Below, piece by piece: positions 33,432 to 45,895 of a DNA stretch of 64,000 bases. How positions within the stretch are numbered: position 1 is the first letter of the stretch; each line of letters begins with the position of its first letter. Source of the DNA: Larix kaempferi (Eukaryota; Streptophyta; Pinopsida; Pinales; Pinaceae). Location of the stretch: contig BSBM01000106.1 of NCBI GenBank assembly GCA_027924585.1, positions 38,331,501-38,395,500 of the forward strand, written 5' to 3'. The notes below the pieces were generated by a model. That model was not told the DNA's origin. It worked only from the letters and a program-made list of their open reading frames with translations, and did not search any database. The translations under genes were made by a program, and so were the position numbers.

Positions 33432-36400
33432 ATTATACATTTAGGGACTAAATGCTTTTGATTAAATATCTCTTCTAGTCATTACAATAGGGTATCGATA
33501 TAGTGCGGGTTTAGAAATATCAACAAAAGATACAATGCTTATTTATTGGATTCTATTTATAATTCCACTACCATATATTACTCATAGTGCATCTACCATG
33601 TGTTATATGTAAAATTGCGACCTATGCATCGTATGAAACACTTATATGATTGTGAACTATGCATTGGAATGATATATTATAATATAATGCAACCTTAGAT
33701 ATAATACTATGCAATAGCTACAATAACCTTTGTTATTGTGGATTATTAACTCTGTGAAAATTCGTGCCAATGCAATGTTAATGGAAATGACAGGTCTTTA
33801 CTACTCTGCAGTCCTTTGTGGGTTGTTGATAACATGTCTGAGCCGAGATTTTAATGATCCCTTCCACCCCTTTGGTGGAATGTCCCGTTGGCTATCCAAG
33901 TGGTTGATTCCACGTGAAGTCTTGTGTGGTACACCAATAATTTTTCTGAGTTGTATGGTAGTAACTTGATAAATCTCCTCTGAGCTGGACTCTGCATTAA
34001 TGGAGTTATTAATCAAGCTCTGTAAGTACCGGTGCTTTGGAATTCGTAACTCCTAGCTAGCTCGATCACCTCCGTTGATCTGGTTCTATCCTCGGGTTTG
34101 GGCTTTTGACCTAACTGCTCATACTATACCTTCTCTTGTATTACTCCTTGGCATTCATTTGGAGAAACTGGGCTTGGAGAGAGGCCGACAAGCAGCGTAG
34201 TTGTATGGTTTGAAGGCCAAACACCTGAGGAATCCTTCCCCGGGTTTGATGGTGAGACCTTCAGTTAAAATGGTGATAGTTTCAGGTTGTTAATGGAGAT
34301 TTTAGTGTCGATTTCCCAGTGGCTTTCGTCATGTACTTTGATAGAGGGTTCCTAGGGTTTAGTTTTGGAACCAGTGATCTTCACTGAGAGTGAAAGGTGA
34401 ATTTGTGGCGTATGAAAGCTTTCTCTGTTACAGCTGTTAGATGGATTCTGATCTCTTTTCTATTGGCGTTCCAACTTCTCATTTCTGAAATGCAAGGTAA
34501 AGTGTTTGAACTCAATGGAGAGTTATTTTGTAATTATTTAAAGTTGAACCTATGTGTTTTCTTGTTTTTGAAAGAGTTCTAACCTCTTGACGTTGCTATG
34601 GTAGGTATCGACAGAGTTAAGTATTTGTACAGCTAGATGTTTGGTGGGAATATATTTGCTTGCTCCACCTGGTAAGCCTCGGTGGTGCAATCTCCCTGTA
34701 GGTTCCCTGGCATAGTTTCTCGATGTCTAATGTTCGTCAAGAGTTTGATGCTTGGTCCTGGCATCGTTTAGCCATAATGTAATAATTTATAATGTTTACG
34801 TTTTAGGACAGAGGATGAATTCCTCAGCTTGTTCTGCAAATCGGCCTAGCCGTGTTTTTTTTTAGCATCTGCTTATATGTATCGGCCTTAAGGGATGAAC
34901 CCTTAGATGTATTAATGAAAATACAATTTTTCGACTATACATACAGTAATGGTGTAGTTCTGTGTTTTTAAATTATATATAAAAAAAGATTACCTAGGTG
35001 GCTTGGCCACTTATTAAGAAGATGTCCAGACTTAAAGTCGTAACAAATGCTTGTGAACTCAATGGTTCTAACCGTAACTAAAGGATAAGTACCAGAGCTG
35101 ATCTTTATTTGAATATGTGCGAAGGATTTTCGCCGAGAGGGTATTTACTCTTGGTCAATTAACCATAAAAATAAATGTGATTTCAAAATATTTGATACTG
35201 TTTTACAAAAGTCCTTAATAGCTTTGTTGCATAAATAAATGATAGTGAAAAGGATGTTTAAGTGTTTTAGGGTTTCTGCCGAGTGGTTAAAATGTTTGAC
35301 AAAACTGTTATAATTTATGTTTATGGGATTCTTTAGATATGTTAAGAGTTTGATTGACTCTTGTCTTCCTAATCTAAAATACTAGATACTACAGATATTT
35401 TTGCACAAAATATTAAATAGGAAATGAAAATAGAAGCTACTGCAAAAGTTAGAAAGATGACATGAAAATAGCATAAACCCCTAGACTAATCTATTACTGT
35501 CGAAATAGAAATGAGATCAAATGTTTGATGATGCTATTTAATTTACAGCTGTTATAATTTCCTAAATATTGTATAACAGAAAGATAATTTCTATACTTAG
35601 ATATGAAAACTGTTTATTTTCATGATAAATATACTTGCTAACAGTAAGGGATAACAGTACTGTATACTTAGAAAATAAATGTTTTTGCAGCTGTTAAATT
35701 CAATACATCATGATGAAAGAAATACAGTGAACCTAAAACATTTTAACTAATAAAAAGAATGCTAAGAGAAAGACATAGAATTGTGTTATTTGATATAGAA
35801 TATTAATGGTAGGAAAAACTAACGAAATATAACAGGGTTGATCTTCTCATTCACCTGGCAATCTGCCTATCAATTTATCTACATCAAATTCTTCTCTATA
35901 CTAGAGTACGATGCAGATCCATTAGCATGGGGAAAAATGTAGAGAATATTTTATTCAATTCATCATTCATAATCAGTACTATACAGAATCCTAATTGACT
36001 CAGAAACTAAAATAAATGCATTTGTTCAATAATATATTTGCAAACAGTAAATCAATAATTACAGGTAGAACTTTAACTTCTTAGAACTAGAAAAAGATAG
36101 TAGAACCTGTAAATGAAAATAGGACCGACAAACACCCAAGGAGGCTTGTTCCTCCCAACCTTCTCCAGACGAAGTAGCCAATCTACTTGCTTCCTTTGGA
36201 CCCATGAGCTTGTTCACTGGACCACTAGGTAGAAGATTCTAGGTAGAAGAAAGGCATTCAACTTCCCCACTTGGTAGAGTATCTTCAACACTCAATACTA
36301 TAGCTTCAACACTCAATAGTATACTCTGCACTCAACAGTATAAGAGGTAGACTTACTCCATGATAAAAAACTCAGCATATCCCCTCATTGAATCTCTTGG

Positions 36401-36847
36401 GTGCAAGCACAACAAAACCCCAAGGTAAATTTCCTCGTCATGAATAGTGATGAACCTCAGTTCACAATTCAATGGCTCTTTTATAGATTGCCTAGGTCTT
36501 GAGTGGTCAATTTGATAATAAATGAGCCTCAAGCTCCAGTCCCACCTTCCAGGGCACTATGACCACATTTCAAGGGAGTTGTCCCATACCAACAGCTAGT
36601 TAGTTGAATCATGATGTTGCCATTTTCCCATTGCCTTCTACCCCAGATTCCATTCCACCTAGTGGGTCAGTAAACACTCTTTCAACAATCTCCTTAGGTG
36701 TTTGTTTCCTATTTAATTTATTAAATAATAAAATATTGTGCAAATTACAGTCATCCTTGGACACTTGTCCAACATAAAAAATTTACAATAAAAGTTAACA
36801 TAATGTTTCCAACATAAAATGTCTTTCAGCAAAAAGGTTATGTTACA
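32500..36847 (-). repeat. Element D 3' LTR (left), 4.35 kb
   Basis: Starts TGTAACATCCCGAAAATCC and ends GGTTATGTTACA, with a 7-bp inverted terminus TGTAACA/TGTTACA. It matches 45896-50192 over its whole length. The length (4348 bp) is very large for a plant LTR, but long LTRs are known in the Tekay/Del chromovirus group. ORFs inside (for example 33730-33969 plus and 33801-34016 minus) recur in the other LTR in altered form and show no known domain, so I do not call them genes. The LTR differs from its partner by many scattered substitutions and by a longer (TA)n tract. Confidence 0.95.
33374..33429. repeat. (TA)n microsatellite in the left LTR
   Basis: About 56 bp of pure TA. The same site in the right LTR (46761-46776) has only about 16 bp, so it expanded or contracted after insertion. 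Confidence 0.95.
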
Positions 36848-36868
36848 AACAACCCCACTTAAGCTCAA
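36848..36868 (-). other. Element D polypurine tract
   Basis: Minus strand TTAAGTGGGGTTGTT ends at the 3' LTR. It is the usual position of the plus-strand primer. Confidence 0.65.
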
Positions 36869-36879
36869 CATCGTCCTCG

Positions 36880-37575
36880 ATGTTTCTTATTCTTTGTTAG
36901 ATTCCTCATGGAATAGAACTGGATATGCTTCCCGCATATTACTTTTCAGTTCCCAAGTATCTTCATCAGGGATAAGGTGCTTCCATTGCACCTTTACCTA
37001 CCCTATGGTGCGATTCCAAAGCATAATTTCCCTCCGATAGAGAATACAGTCCGGTTCCACCTAAAAATCTCGTTCGAGCTCCACCTGTATGTCATTTCAA
37101 TTCAGTAGATGAGTAGCATTGTGAACATACTTATTTAAAACATAAATGTGAAAAACATTGTGGATTTTTAAATCATATGGCAATGCCAATTGATATGCAA
37201 TAGCTCCAATCCTTGATAGGATTTCGAATGGTCCACAATACCTTGGTGCTAGTTTAGCACAACTCCCAAGCTTCAAAGAACTTTTCTTGGGCTTTACCTT
37301 TATAAAAACATGGTCTCCCACCTAAAATTCTCTTTCAGTGCGTTTCAAATCTACATAACTTTTCTGTCGATCTTGGGAAACTTTTAAGTTACCTTGAACC
37401 TGTTTCACGGTTAGCTCCATTTCTTTCAATAAATCTGGTCCTAGCATTAATTTGTCTACATGATTATCCCAAGAAATAGAAGTACACCATTTTCTTCCAT
37501 ACAAAATCTCGAATGGACTTAACTTAGCAGATGCTTGATAATGATTATTGTATGCAAATTCTGCTAAATGTAGAT
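36880..37575 (-). pseudogene. Element D: integrase C-terminus and chromodomain
   Basis: Continuing in minus direction from the site of element E: HYQASAKLSPFEILYGRKW, then KQVQGNLKVSQDRQKSYVDL, VGDHVFIKVKPKKSSLKLG, APRYCGPFEILSRIGAIAYQ and HNVFHIYVLNKY. These are the integrase C-terminal GPF/Y motifs. A chromodomain-like end follows: LEREF-stop-VEPDCILYR, WNRTIG, VKVQWKHLIPDEDTWELKSN and MREAYPVLFHE. Chromodomains direct integration to marked chromatin in chromoviruses. Four TAG or TAA stops interrupt it. It is separated from the catalytic half (41.93-42.65 kb) by element E. Confidence 0.85.
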
Positions 37576-37580
37576 AATCT
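37576..37580. repeat. Target-site duplication of element E, left copy (AATCT)
   Basis: Exact match with 41903-41907. Confidence 0.9.
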
Positions 37581-37967
37581 TGTGATGAACCTGCAATAAT
37601 TAATTAATGCAAATACACGAGATATTAGAAATAATAGAACTCAGAATCACTTTTATATTGATCAGGGGCCACTTTGAGGGGGAAACCTCCTTTGAGCAAG
37701 CTCAATACAATTAACTTCACGGTGCCTTCAATGACCTCAACACACACTTATATACTAATTCTATGCCCAATACTATGACTCAAAACCATGGGACATATAA
37801 TACTACGGGATGACTTACAAAGCATATGCGTCCAATAATATGGGTCAATACTATGGGCTAATATAAACTACTGATCAACAAATACTACGGGACGACTTAC
37901 AAAGCATATGCGTCCAACAACAATATACTAACATAGTAAAGAGAAGGGTTGACATAGGTTCCTAACA
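37581..37967 (-). repeat. Element E 3' LTR (left), 387 bp
   Basis: TGTGATGAACC at the start, GGTTCCTAACA at the end, repeated at 41529-41902. A direct repeat of about 60 bp with CGGGA(T/C)GACTTACAAAGCATATGCGTCC occurs twice inside. Confidence 0.95.
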
Positions 37968-37985
37968 TCCCCTCTCCCTTAGAAA
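37968..37985 (-). other. Element E polypurine tract
   Basis: Minus strand TCTAAGGGAGAGGGGA directly before the 3' LTR, a clear purine run. Confidence 0.8.
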
Positions 37986-37999
37986 AAGCTTTGTCCTCA

Positions 38000-38990
38000 A
38001 AGCTTTGGTTGGAGAAATTGTTGCAGAATCTGAAGGAGTGGTTCCCTGGTAGCATCCTCGGGTTGCATTTCGGGCCATTGACGCCTTTGGAGTGTCAAAG
38101 AGGATTGCTTGGAAGGTTGTAGATGAAGAAGAAACCTGTCAGCTGTGTGGAAAATGCGCTCAGAACGATGCTAATCGGATTGCTATTTCAGGTGAATTCT
38201 GGCCATGTGAAGATTGTCCTGCAGAATGAGAAGAATTTGATCGCGGTTTCGAAGAACTGAGTCAATTTCCTGAATTGGGGAGCTGCTAAGGGTGTATGGA
38301 AGAAGAACTGGCGGTGTTTTTCCATAGACTGCTTCATATGGTGTCCTTTGAGATGTGGTATTGTACCACCAGAGCGTTGTTAGGAAATCCATAGAAATAG
38401 TTGGCCAAAGCTGTGTAGGGATGGGCAAGGGTTTGAGAAATCCCGAAAGGAGTGTCATTTCACCCTTGTTGACTTGGAAAGTATCATCGTCAGCCACCAT
38501 CTGGTGAATTGTCATTTTTAGTCCCTGCCAAAAGAAGTTACATTGTTCCCGGTCATACATTTTGCAGAACCCAGAGTGCCCTGTTGATGAAGAAGCATGG
38601 AGTTCATAGAAGAGATAGAGCTGCTGAACATATTGCAACCAATTTGGAACAAGCAGAGAAAGAGCTGTAAGAGAAACTGGGTCATCAATTGTGCGAGAAG
38701 GAGCATCTTCCACCATATTTTCCTTACCCTTCTTGTAAGTGATCACATATGGATAACCCATTTCAGGTGTGTTGGGGAGGAGACCCATTGTTCTAGAAAA
38801 TTTTTCAGACTCTGGAGATCAGTCTTGATGCAGAAAGAATTCCCTAATAGGTATGGCTTCCACTTCTGTACTGCATGCAAAATAGCCATCATTTCCTGCT
38901 GAGAGGTAGATGTGGCTAAATTCTTACCGAAAATGTCTCTTGAAGGCAGCAAGCGCATTGGTTCATCAAAGATACCTGCATATCTATCCA
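38000..38990 (-). pseudogene. Element E: RNase H and integrase remnants with internal deletions
   Basis: Minus-strand reading runs from RNase H (TSQQEMMAILHAVQKWKPYL; IKTDLQSLKNFLEQWV; KKGKENMVEDAPSRTIDD) to the integrase zinc-region trace (HSGFCKMYDREQCNFFWQGL) and the spacer PLPIPTQLWPTISMDFLTTL. The D in ISMDF corresponds to the first catalytic acid. The next residues, WWYNTTSQRTPYEAVYGK, belong to a point far behind the second D and the E, so most of the catalytic core is missing. After RDQILLILQDNLHMARIHLK another jump leads to QPEDATREPL, the chromodomain-like end. The element could not code for an active integrase. Confidence 0.8.
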
Positions 38991-40494
38991 AGGAAGTAGT
39001 GGAGACTGTTGATGGGTGCATCTGAATGGAATTGAGCTGAGCGATGACACCATGTGAATTCTTTTTAAGAATTTTTTCCAGGAGATATGAACTGATGATG
39101 CAGAGAGACTCTAGTTGTAAGCCCATAAATTTGTGTTGTGCCCCATTGACTTTAAACTGCATCCAAAGTTCAACAAAATCCCATAATATGGGGCCAAGTG
39201 TGCGTAACCATTGAACGCCCAAAACCACATCACATCTGCCTAAGGACAAGGCAAACATGTCAGAGCATAGGTTATAATATTCCATAGAGATACGCACATT
39301 GTGACACTTCCCCTTGCAAGGTAAGGTGCCCCCATTGGCAACCATGACTTCAAAGTTGGAGCAAGGATGGACAAAACAATTAGCCTGTTTAGCAATTCGA
39401 GGGTCAATGAAGTTATGAGTGCTACCAGAATCAATGAGTATGGTAAGAGGGAGCTTCTTGAAGTATCCCCTGACCCGCATTGTTTTTGGGGTGGTGACGC
39501 CGGTTACAGCATGGAGAGAGATCTCGGGTGGGTCCTCCTGAGATGGGGTGTCAATAGGCGGGTGTTGGATGTCGACCTGATCATCTACTGTATCTGTAGC
39601 TTCTTCACCAAGTTCTAAGGCAGACAGAGAATCCACATCCAAGAGATAGAGCTTTTGTTGAACACATCTATGTCCCCGAGTGAATTTCTCATCACAATTA
39701 TAGCAAAGCCCTTTTTCTCGGTGTGCCTGCATTTCTATTTCAAACAAATGCTTGATAGGAGTTGGTTGAGGAGCAGGCATGATGGGAGGTCGTTGGGAAC
39801 CCATATTTCTGAAGGGAACAAAGGTGGGTTTGGAGCATTGTTGAGCTGTGATCTTTTCCTCGGCCAGCTTATCCAACCCTAGGACTTCCATCATTGTGTT
39901 GGGACAAAACATTTTGACCTCTGAGCGGATTTCATCCTTGAGACCATTGATAAAACAACTCCTGTAGAATTCATCAAACAATCCTTCTGTGTGATTGACC
40001 AATTTCTCAAATTCTGTGTGATACTCTCTCACTGTGCGAATTTGGTGAAGTTTAGTGAGTGCTCCTGTGAAATCATCAAAAGCACTAGGACCAAATCATG
40101 GCAAAATGAGTTGGCAAAAATCTATCCATTTTGGCTCGGGATGAGCTTTGATGTACCAACGGTACCATTGAAGGGCTTCCTGTTCCAAATGAAAGGATGC
40201 AAGTGGAACTTTCTGGGCATCAGAAGTATTATGCAGAATGAAATATTGTTCTGCTCGATATATCCATCCAGTCGAATTAGTACCATTGAAGCAAGGAAAA
40301 TCAAGCTTCGACCCACGAAAATTGCTGGAAGAAGAGAACCCGGTGGCTGCAAAAGATTCTAGCTGTCTGGTATTGTTCATGGCTGAATGCTAAAGATGGA
40401 GGCTGAGAAATTTTTCATCCAAATCTTGGAGTTTGGTTTGGATGGCTGCAAGTGCTTCCTCCATGGTGTGTGCTCCTCCACGGGTGACAACCAT
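38990..40494 (-). pseudogene. Element E: gag and protease
   Basis: The start at 40494 reads MVVTRGGAHTMEEALAAIQ and passes one TAG into SNFRGSKLDFPCFNGTN, then the retrotransposon gag core (WIYRAEQYFILHN; PLASFHLEQEALQWYRW; VREYHTEFEKLVNHT). The zinc knuckle CYNCDEKFTRGHRC, which binds RNA, is intact. The protease has LTILIDSGSTHNFIDP with a normal D-S-G and a CDVVLGVQWLRTLGPILWDF motif. The reading ends in YAGIFDEPMRLLPSRD, which normally leads into the RT. Here it jumps straight to RNase H, so the whole RT core is deleted. A second stop lies near 40097. Confidence 0.85.
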
Positions 40495-41514
40495 AACCAG
40501 GTTTTTTTGTTGTTGTTGTTGTTGGAATGGGTAGAAAAACACAAACATAAGTTGAGTTAGTAAAGGGAAATTTGGATTGGGGAAACAATCTGATGGGTAA
40601 TTGGGATTTGACTAGATTTTGGACACTGTCGAAAGGATAAGAAAGCAAAAAGGGGGATTTCAGAAGCGGGGTTATAGAATGAGAAAATTTGGCAGAGAGG
40701 GACAAAGAAGTAGAATTCAGAAAGGAACTCTGTGGTAAAATTTGAAGGTGATTGGGTGAAATCTAAGGAAGTTAAGGCAAACTCTAAAAATAGACAAATG
40801 TGGGATTTCGGGATTTGGGAATGGGAATTGGGGATAGGGTCCTCAGGAATGAAAGATGCAGAATGGGATGACAGGGGTTCCCCGAAAATTTCAAGGGAAA
40901 CAGAGTGAAAACAAGGGAGATATGGAGAAAAAATTGATTTTTTTTTTCTTCCAAAAATGGATCGACAACATCAGCGCAACGGCGCGGAAGGGATCGAAAA
41001 TGACTAGATCTAGAATGAATTTCAGAATAGATCTGAAACAGCTGGATCTAGAATGAATTTCAGAATAGATCTGAAACGGCTGGATCTGGAGCAGAAGTGA
41101 TCGGCAACAGTTCAACTGAAAATAGATATGGACCCCAGGTATGTACGGCTTCCTAACAGTTCAGGTGTTTCACTCGGCCACCAATGTTGTCTAACGGCTT
41201 GCGTATTGGGGCAGTATCCCTCACTCCATGGCTCAGGTAAAACTGATAACCGCTTTGCCACAAACGACAGCTCTTGGTTTACCTCACGAGTGGGAACTAG
41301 TCAATCAGGTAGGGGTCGTTGCCTTTTTCGCTGGAAGGTCCTCTCAATGGGATAGCGACTTTGGGGTTCCTGTGGTATTCCTCACAATGAGTTTTAGGGC
41401 TTATGCCCAAGTACTTCCCACAGTTAAGCGGATAGGGATTATTCCCAAATCCGAAGCTGCAACAGATGCAAAAATTTTTTTGGCAGAAATTCCACCCAAC
41501 TAGCCCAAGAAAGT
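40495..41514 (-). other. Element E 5' leader
   Basis: About 1 kb between primer site and gag. It contains a (GTT)n run at about 40507-40525 and a duplicated 35-bp unit with AGATCTAGAATGAATTTCAG (two to three copies, 41003-41095). Plus-strand ORFs here are incidental. Confidence 0.6.
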
Positions 41515-41526
41515 GCTCTGATACCA
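41515..41526 (-). other. Element E primer binding site (initiator tRNA-Met)
   Basis: Minus strand TGGTATCAGAGCACTTTC, two bases inside the 5' LTR, is complementary to the 3' end of plant initiator tRNA-Met. Confidence 0.9.
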
Positions 41527-41528
41527 GA

Positions 41529-41902
41529 TGTGATGAACCTGTAATAATTAATTAATGCAAATACACGAGATATCAGAAATAATAGAACTCATAATCACTT
41601 TTATATTGATCACGGGCCACTTCGAGAGGGAAACCTCCTTTGAGCAAGCTCAATACAATTAACTTCACGGTGCCTTCAATGACATCAACACACACTTATA
41701 TACTAAGTCTATGCCCAATACTATGATTCAAAACCATGGGACGTATAATACTACGGGACGACTTACAAAGCATATGCATCCAATACTATGGGCTAATATA
41801 AACTACGGATCAACAAATACTACAGGACGACTTACAAAGCATATGCGTCCAACAACAATATACTAACATAGTAAAGAGAAGGGTTGACATAGGTTCCTAA
41901 CA
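41529..41902 (-). repeat. Element E 5' LTR (right), 374 bp
   Basis: Partner of 37581-37967, nearly identical apart from a few substitutions and a small deletion near 41790. This makes E younger than its host element D, whose LTRs differ more. Confidence 0.95.
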
Positions 41903-41907
41903 AATCT
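41903..41907. repeat. Target-site duplication of element E, right copy (AATCT)
   Basis: Exact partner of 37576-37580. The integrase of element D resumes immediately. Confidence 0.9.
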
Positions 41908-42656
41908 TCCCACTTAGATGGCTAATCTTTAACATACATTCTTAGCATGTTTTCTAAAATCTAGTTTACCCTTTCTGTTTGACCATCAGTTTGTGGGTGG
42001 AAAGAAGTGCTGAAATTTAGTTTAGTATTTAAACCTTTAAACAGTGCTGTCCAAAAATTTCCAGTGAACTTAGAGTCCCGGTCAGAAATAATTACCTTTG
42101 GAATTCCGTGTAAGCGAAAGATTTGCTTCATGAATACATATGCAATGTTAGAAGCTTTAAAAGTGCTTTTAACAGGAATAAAATGAGCATCCTTACTTAA
42201 CTTGTCCACAAGCACCATTATGGAGTCATTCTATTTCTGGTTTTTAGGCAAACCTGTAATAAAATCAATACTTATAATCTCCCATTTCCATTCTGGAATT
42301 GGCAAGGGATGCAATAGTCCAGCTAGATGTTGATGTTCAGCCTTAATGGTCTGACATTCAAAACATCTAGCTATGTATTCAGCCACTTCATTCTTCATGT
42401 TGGGCCAAAAATAATCTTTCTTTAACATAGTTATCATTTTCTGATAACCTGGATGTCCTAAATAAGGACTCTTATGAACTTCATCCAAAATTAACAGCTT
42501 AACCTTTGACACATTTGGCACATAAATTCTATTTTTATAAGTCATTAAGCCCTTTTTATTAATGTTGTACTTTGTTATAAAATTTTCAAATATTTTTTCA
42601 GCAACTTTACCAAGCAATTTTTGATAATTTTTGTCTTGTTTAATTCCTTCTTCAAT
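41908..42656 (-). pseudogene. Element D: integrase N-terminus and catalytic core
   Basis: The minus strand reads HKSPYLGHPGYQKMITMLKK and CFECQTIKAEHQHLAGLLHP, the HHCC zinc region, then WKWEIISIDFITGLPKNQ with the first catalytic D. A TAG follows, then VLVDKLSKDAHFIPVKSTFK, LHGIPKVIISDRDSKFTGNF with the second D, and FSTSFHPQTDGQTERVN with the E. All three catalytic acids are visible. After ERVN come a stop and the site where E inserted. Apart from the stops this domain is well preserved. Confidence 0.9.
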
Positions 42657-44597
42657 CTAATTTTCCAGATTTGTCTTAAACATGCTGATTGCTGCCACAA
42701 AACTCAATTTGGTATTTCTGCTCAAGACATCAACAACTTTGTTTTCTTTCCCTTTAATGTGTTGAATCTCGAAATCATATTCGCTAAGGAAAGCTAGCCA
42801 TCTAGCTTGCCTTGCATTAATATTTGTTTGATCCAACAAATACTTTAAACCCTTATTATCTGTCATTAGTATAAACTTTCTTCCAATCAAGTGATGGCGC
42901 CACATTTTTAGTGCATGTATCACGGCTGCCAACTCAAGATCTTAAGTTGTATAATTCTTTTCATGAATTTTTAATTTCCTTGACTCAAAAGCAATGGCAT
43001 GACCTTCTTGAGTTAAGACCCCTCCAAGTCCATCGTTGCATGCATCAGTGCATACAACGAAATCCTTATTGGGATCAACAATTTTTAAAATTGGTGCAGT
43101 GGTTAATAATTCTTTTAACTTATTAAAGCTTTCTTGACACTTTTGATCCCATACGAATTTCTTCCCCTTCTTTTGCAAAGAAGTAATGGGGTTTGCAATT
43201 CTTGAAAACCCTTCAATAAACTTTCGATAGTAACCTATTATCCCCATGAATGATCGAACGTCAGTTACATCTTTAGGGACAAGCCACTCGTTAATTGCTT
43301 TTATCTTATCAGGGTCGACAGAAATTCCATCTTTAGATATTATATGACCTAAGTACTGTATTTTATTTTTATAAAAGTCACATTTATTGAACTTAGCATA
43401 AAGCTGATGTTCTCTTAAAACTTGCATAATTATTCTTAAATGTTCATCATGCTCTTCTTTAGTTTTTGAGTAAATCAGAATATCATCAATGAACACAACT
43501 ACAAACTTATCCAGATATTTATGCAGAACATTGTTCATTAAACACATGAACACTGTTGGTGCGTTTGTTAGGACAAAAGGAATAACTATGAACTCATAGT
43601 GTCCATATTGCGTTCTAAATGCAGTTTTGATTATGTCTTCATCTTTTATTCTAATCTGATGATACCCAGACCTTAAATCAATTTTAGTGAATATCTCTGC
43701 TCCACGTACTTTATCAAATAGATCATCTATGCGGGGTAAGGGATATCGGTTCTTAATTGTCATTTTATTAAGCTGACGGTAATCGATGCACAATCGCATG
43801 GTACTGTCCTTTTTAACGAAAATTACTAGTGCTCCCCAAGGAGACACACTTGGCCTTTTCGGAGGTAATCCTAGAATTTCTTCCGAGAATATGTCAGAAA
43901 AGTCCCTAAGGATGGGAATATCTTCTAGTTTTAACTTGTCTTCTTTAGATGAACATTCGTCATTAATAATATTAACAACAAAAATTTTACAGCCCTTTCT
44001 GGCAGCTCTCTTAACTTGTAATGCATAAATTTGTCTTACTGAAATATTCCTATGAATTCCTTTTACTATTTCAGTTTTACCTTCATTATTTAGACAAGTA
44101 AATGATTTCTCATAACAATTAAGCACTACTCTATGTTGTTCAAGCCAATCCATGCCAATCAACAAGTCATATGACCCTAAGGGTAAAACATTCAGATTAA
44201 CTTGGGTTTTCAGCTGATTCAAAAATACATCATAGTTTTTAACAAAGTCTGTAACCTTTCTTTTAGTGCCTGTTGCTAGCTGAACTAACCAAGAATTATC
44301 AAACTTTTCTATTCTTAACTTGTATTTTTTCACTAATTCAGGTGAAATGTAGCTCAAACATGCACCTGGATCTATCAAAATAGAAATAGATCGGTTTTGT
44401 AGCATACCTTCGATTTCGACCATGGACGTTTGATGGTCTGCTTGCCAATTTTCCAGCGCTGCATTTATCCTTGGCATTTCTCTTGCCACATCACCAACTG
44501 TTGGTTCTACTTGAATGCTATGAATGTTGTTGACTGTCCTTTTGTTGCGTGGGAAATATGCTCTCTTATGTGGTTCACCGCAATCAAAACACTTCAT
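42657..44597 (-). pseudogene. Element D: zinc knuckle, protease, reverse transcriptase and RNase H
   Basis: One long frame from 44597. [15 protein letters not shown] is a zinc knuckle that has lost its spacing and last Cys. The protease reads [15 protein letters not shown] (family D-S-G, here D-P-G). The RT shows [53 protein letters not shown] and the catalytic [10 protein letters not shown]. The RNase H block begins [24 protein letters not shown] near 42940 separates it from AAVIHALKMWRHHLIGRKFI and KGKENKVVDVLSRN. Order and motifs are those of a Ty3/gypsy chromovirus; the Tekay/Del group is the likeliest from LTR length and chromodomain. Confidence 0.9.
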
Positions 44598-44599
44598 AG

Positions 44600-45754
44600 G
44601 TACTTTCTATTCAACATACCTAGTGTTGTTATTGTTATTAGATACATTTCTTGCAGCAGTAAAATTCTGTGGTGCATTACTCCTATAACTATTATTACTT
44701 GGAAAATTTATGTTATTAAAACTTTTCTTAAAATTTCCATAATTTTGATTAAAACTCTTCTTTTTGTGATCAAAATGATTAGGCTTATTACTCTTCCAGC
44801 CAGTTGTTCCTTCTCTTTTTTGTTTTGATCAAAACATAAGTTAGCTTTCCTCATAGCCTCTTCCAGAGTGGAAGGGTTATCATACTCGATCTTGTCTTTT
44901 ATGTTGTATGGTAGACATCTTAGAAACCTTTGTACCTTAGGCTTCTCTTCGACCATGTAAGGTACATACCTTAGTAAACTGAGGAACTTGCTGCACAACT
45001 CCTTCATGTTCATAGTACCCAATTTTAAATCATAAAACTCTTTTGACTTATCTTCAAAGTATTGTTCAGACAAGAACTTTTTCTTAAATAAATTTTTAAA
45101 CATACTCCAGGTTACATCTCTTTCCTTTATGCTCTTTATCCTTTTAAGATCCTACCACAATATATCTGCCTTTCCAGTCAGATTGTAAATAGCCATCTTG
45201 GCTTTTAATTGAGAAGAGTAGTCATAAATATTAAAATCGTTCTTCATCCCGGATAGCCATGCTTCAGCTGTTTCACCCTTTTCACCTTCGCCATTAAAAG
45301 TTGGCGGCTTAATCTTTTTAAACTCCCCAGTAATCTATTCATGATGCTTATGTTTTCTCTTTTTAGAACAACAATCACTATTACTGCTGTCATGATCAGA
45401 ATTACGATTACTTTGATCAGATTCTGATGATGAGTAACTATTTCTTTTACCATTCCTTGCTTTCTTGTGTTTATGTTTGTGGGACATTGTCACAGAATCA
45501 GACTTCACTTTTGATTTCCTGCCTTTTTCCTCCTTGTGATAATTCTCCATTAAAATCTGATTTAACTCCTCCTGAGCCTTCAAAATTCGTTCATTCTCTT
45601 ATTTGATAGTATTTATTTCAGATTTTAAATCCTTTACAGCACGTAGCAGTTCAGAAGATTGATTATTTAATTCGACATAGATTCCTTTATGATTATTATT
45701 ATTATGCTCATTACGAGGAGATCTGTCCTTTGCTCATTCCTCCGGTATTTCCAT
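44600..45754 (-). pseudogene. Element D: gag
   Basis: An ATG at 45754 opens MEIPEE before a TGA. A coiled-coil-like stretch (NNQSSELLRAVKDLKSEINT), a basic Ser/Lys/His-rich linker (MSHKHKHKKARNGKRNSYSS) and the gag core follow: PPTFNGEGEKGETAEAWLSG, KAKMAIYNLTGKADILW, EQYFEDKSKEFYDLKLGTMN and YVPYMVEEKPKVQRFLRCLP. Gag builds the virus-like particle. Several TGA, TAG and TAA stops break the frame, and it continues into an Asn-rich linker and the zinc knuckle at 44597. Confidence 0.85.
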
Positions 45755-45881
45755 ACCTGCAAAATGTCAAACTGTTCTGTACAGAAACATAATTAAAATA
45801 AAAGTTAGTAACATAAACTTTCTGATTTTCATTTTCTGTTTTGCACGCATGAGCCTATTAAGGCCTAGTGTTTGAACTCGC

Positions 45882-45893
45882 GCTCTGATACCA
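45882..45893 (-). other. Element D primer binding site (initiator tRNA-Met)
   Basis: Minus strand TGGTATCAGAGCGCG, two bases inside the 5' LTR. Confidence 0.9.
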
Positions 45894-45895
45894 CA

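Noticed and set aside
33730-34582. Genes within the element D LTR
   Set aside because: Matching ORFs in the other LTR are shifted or interrupted, and no domain is recognisable.
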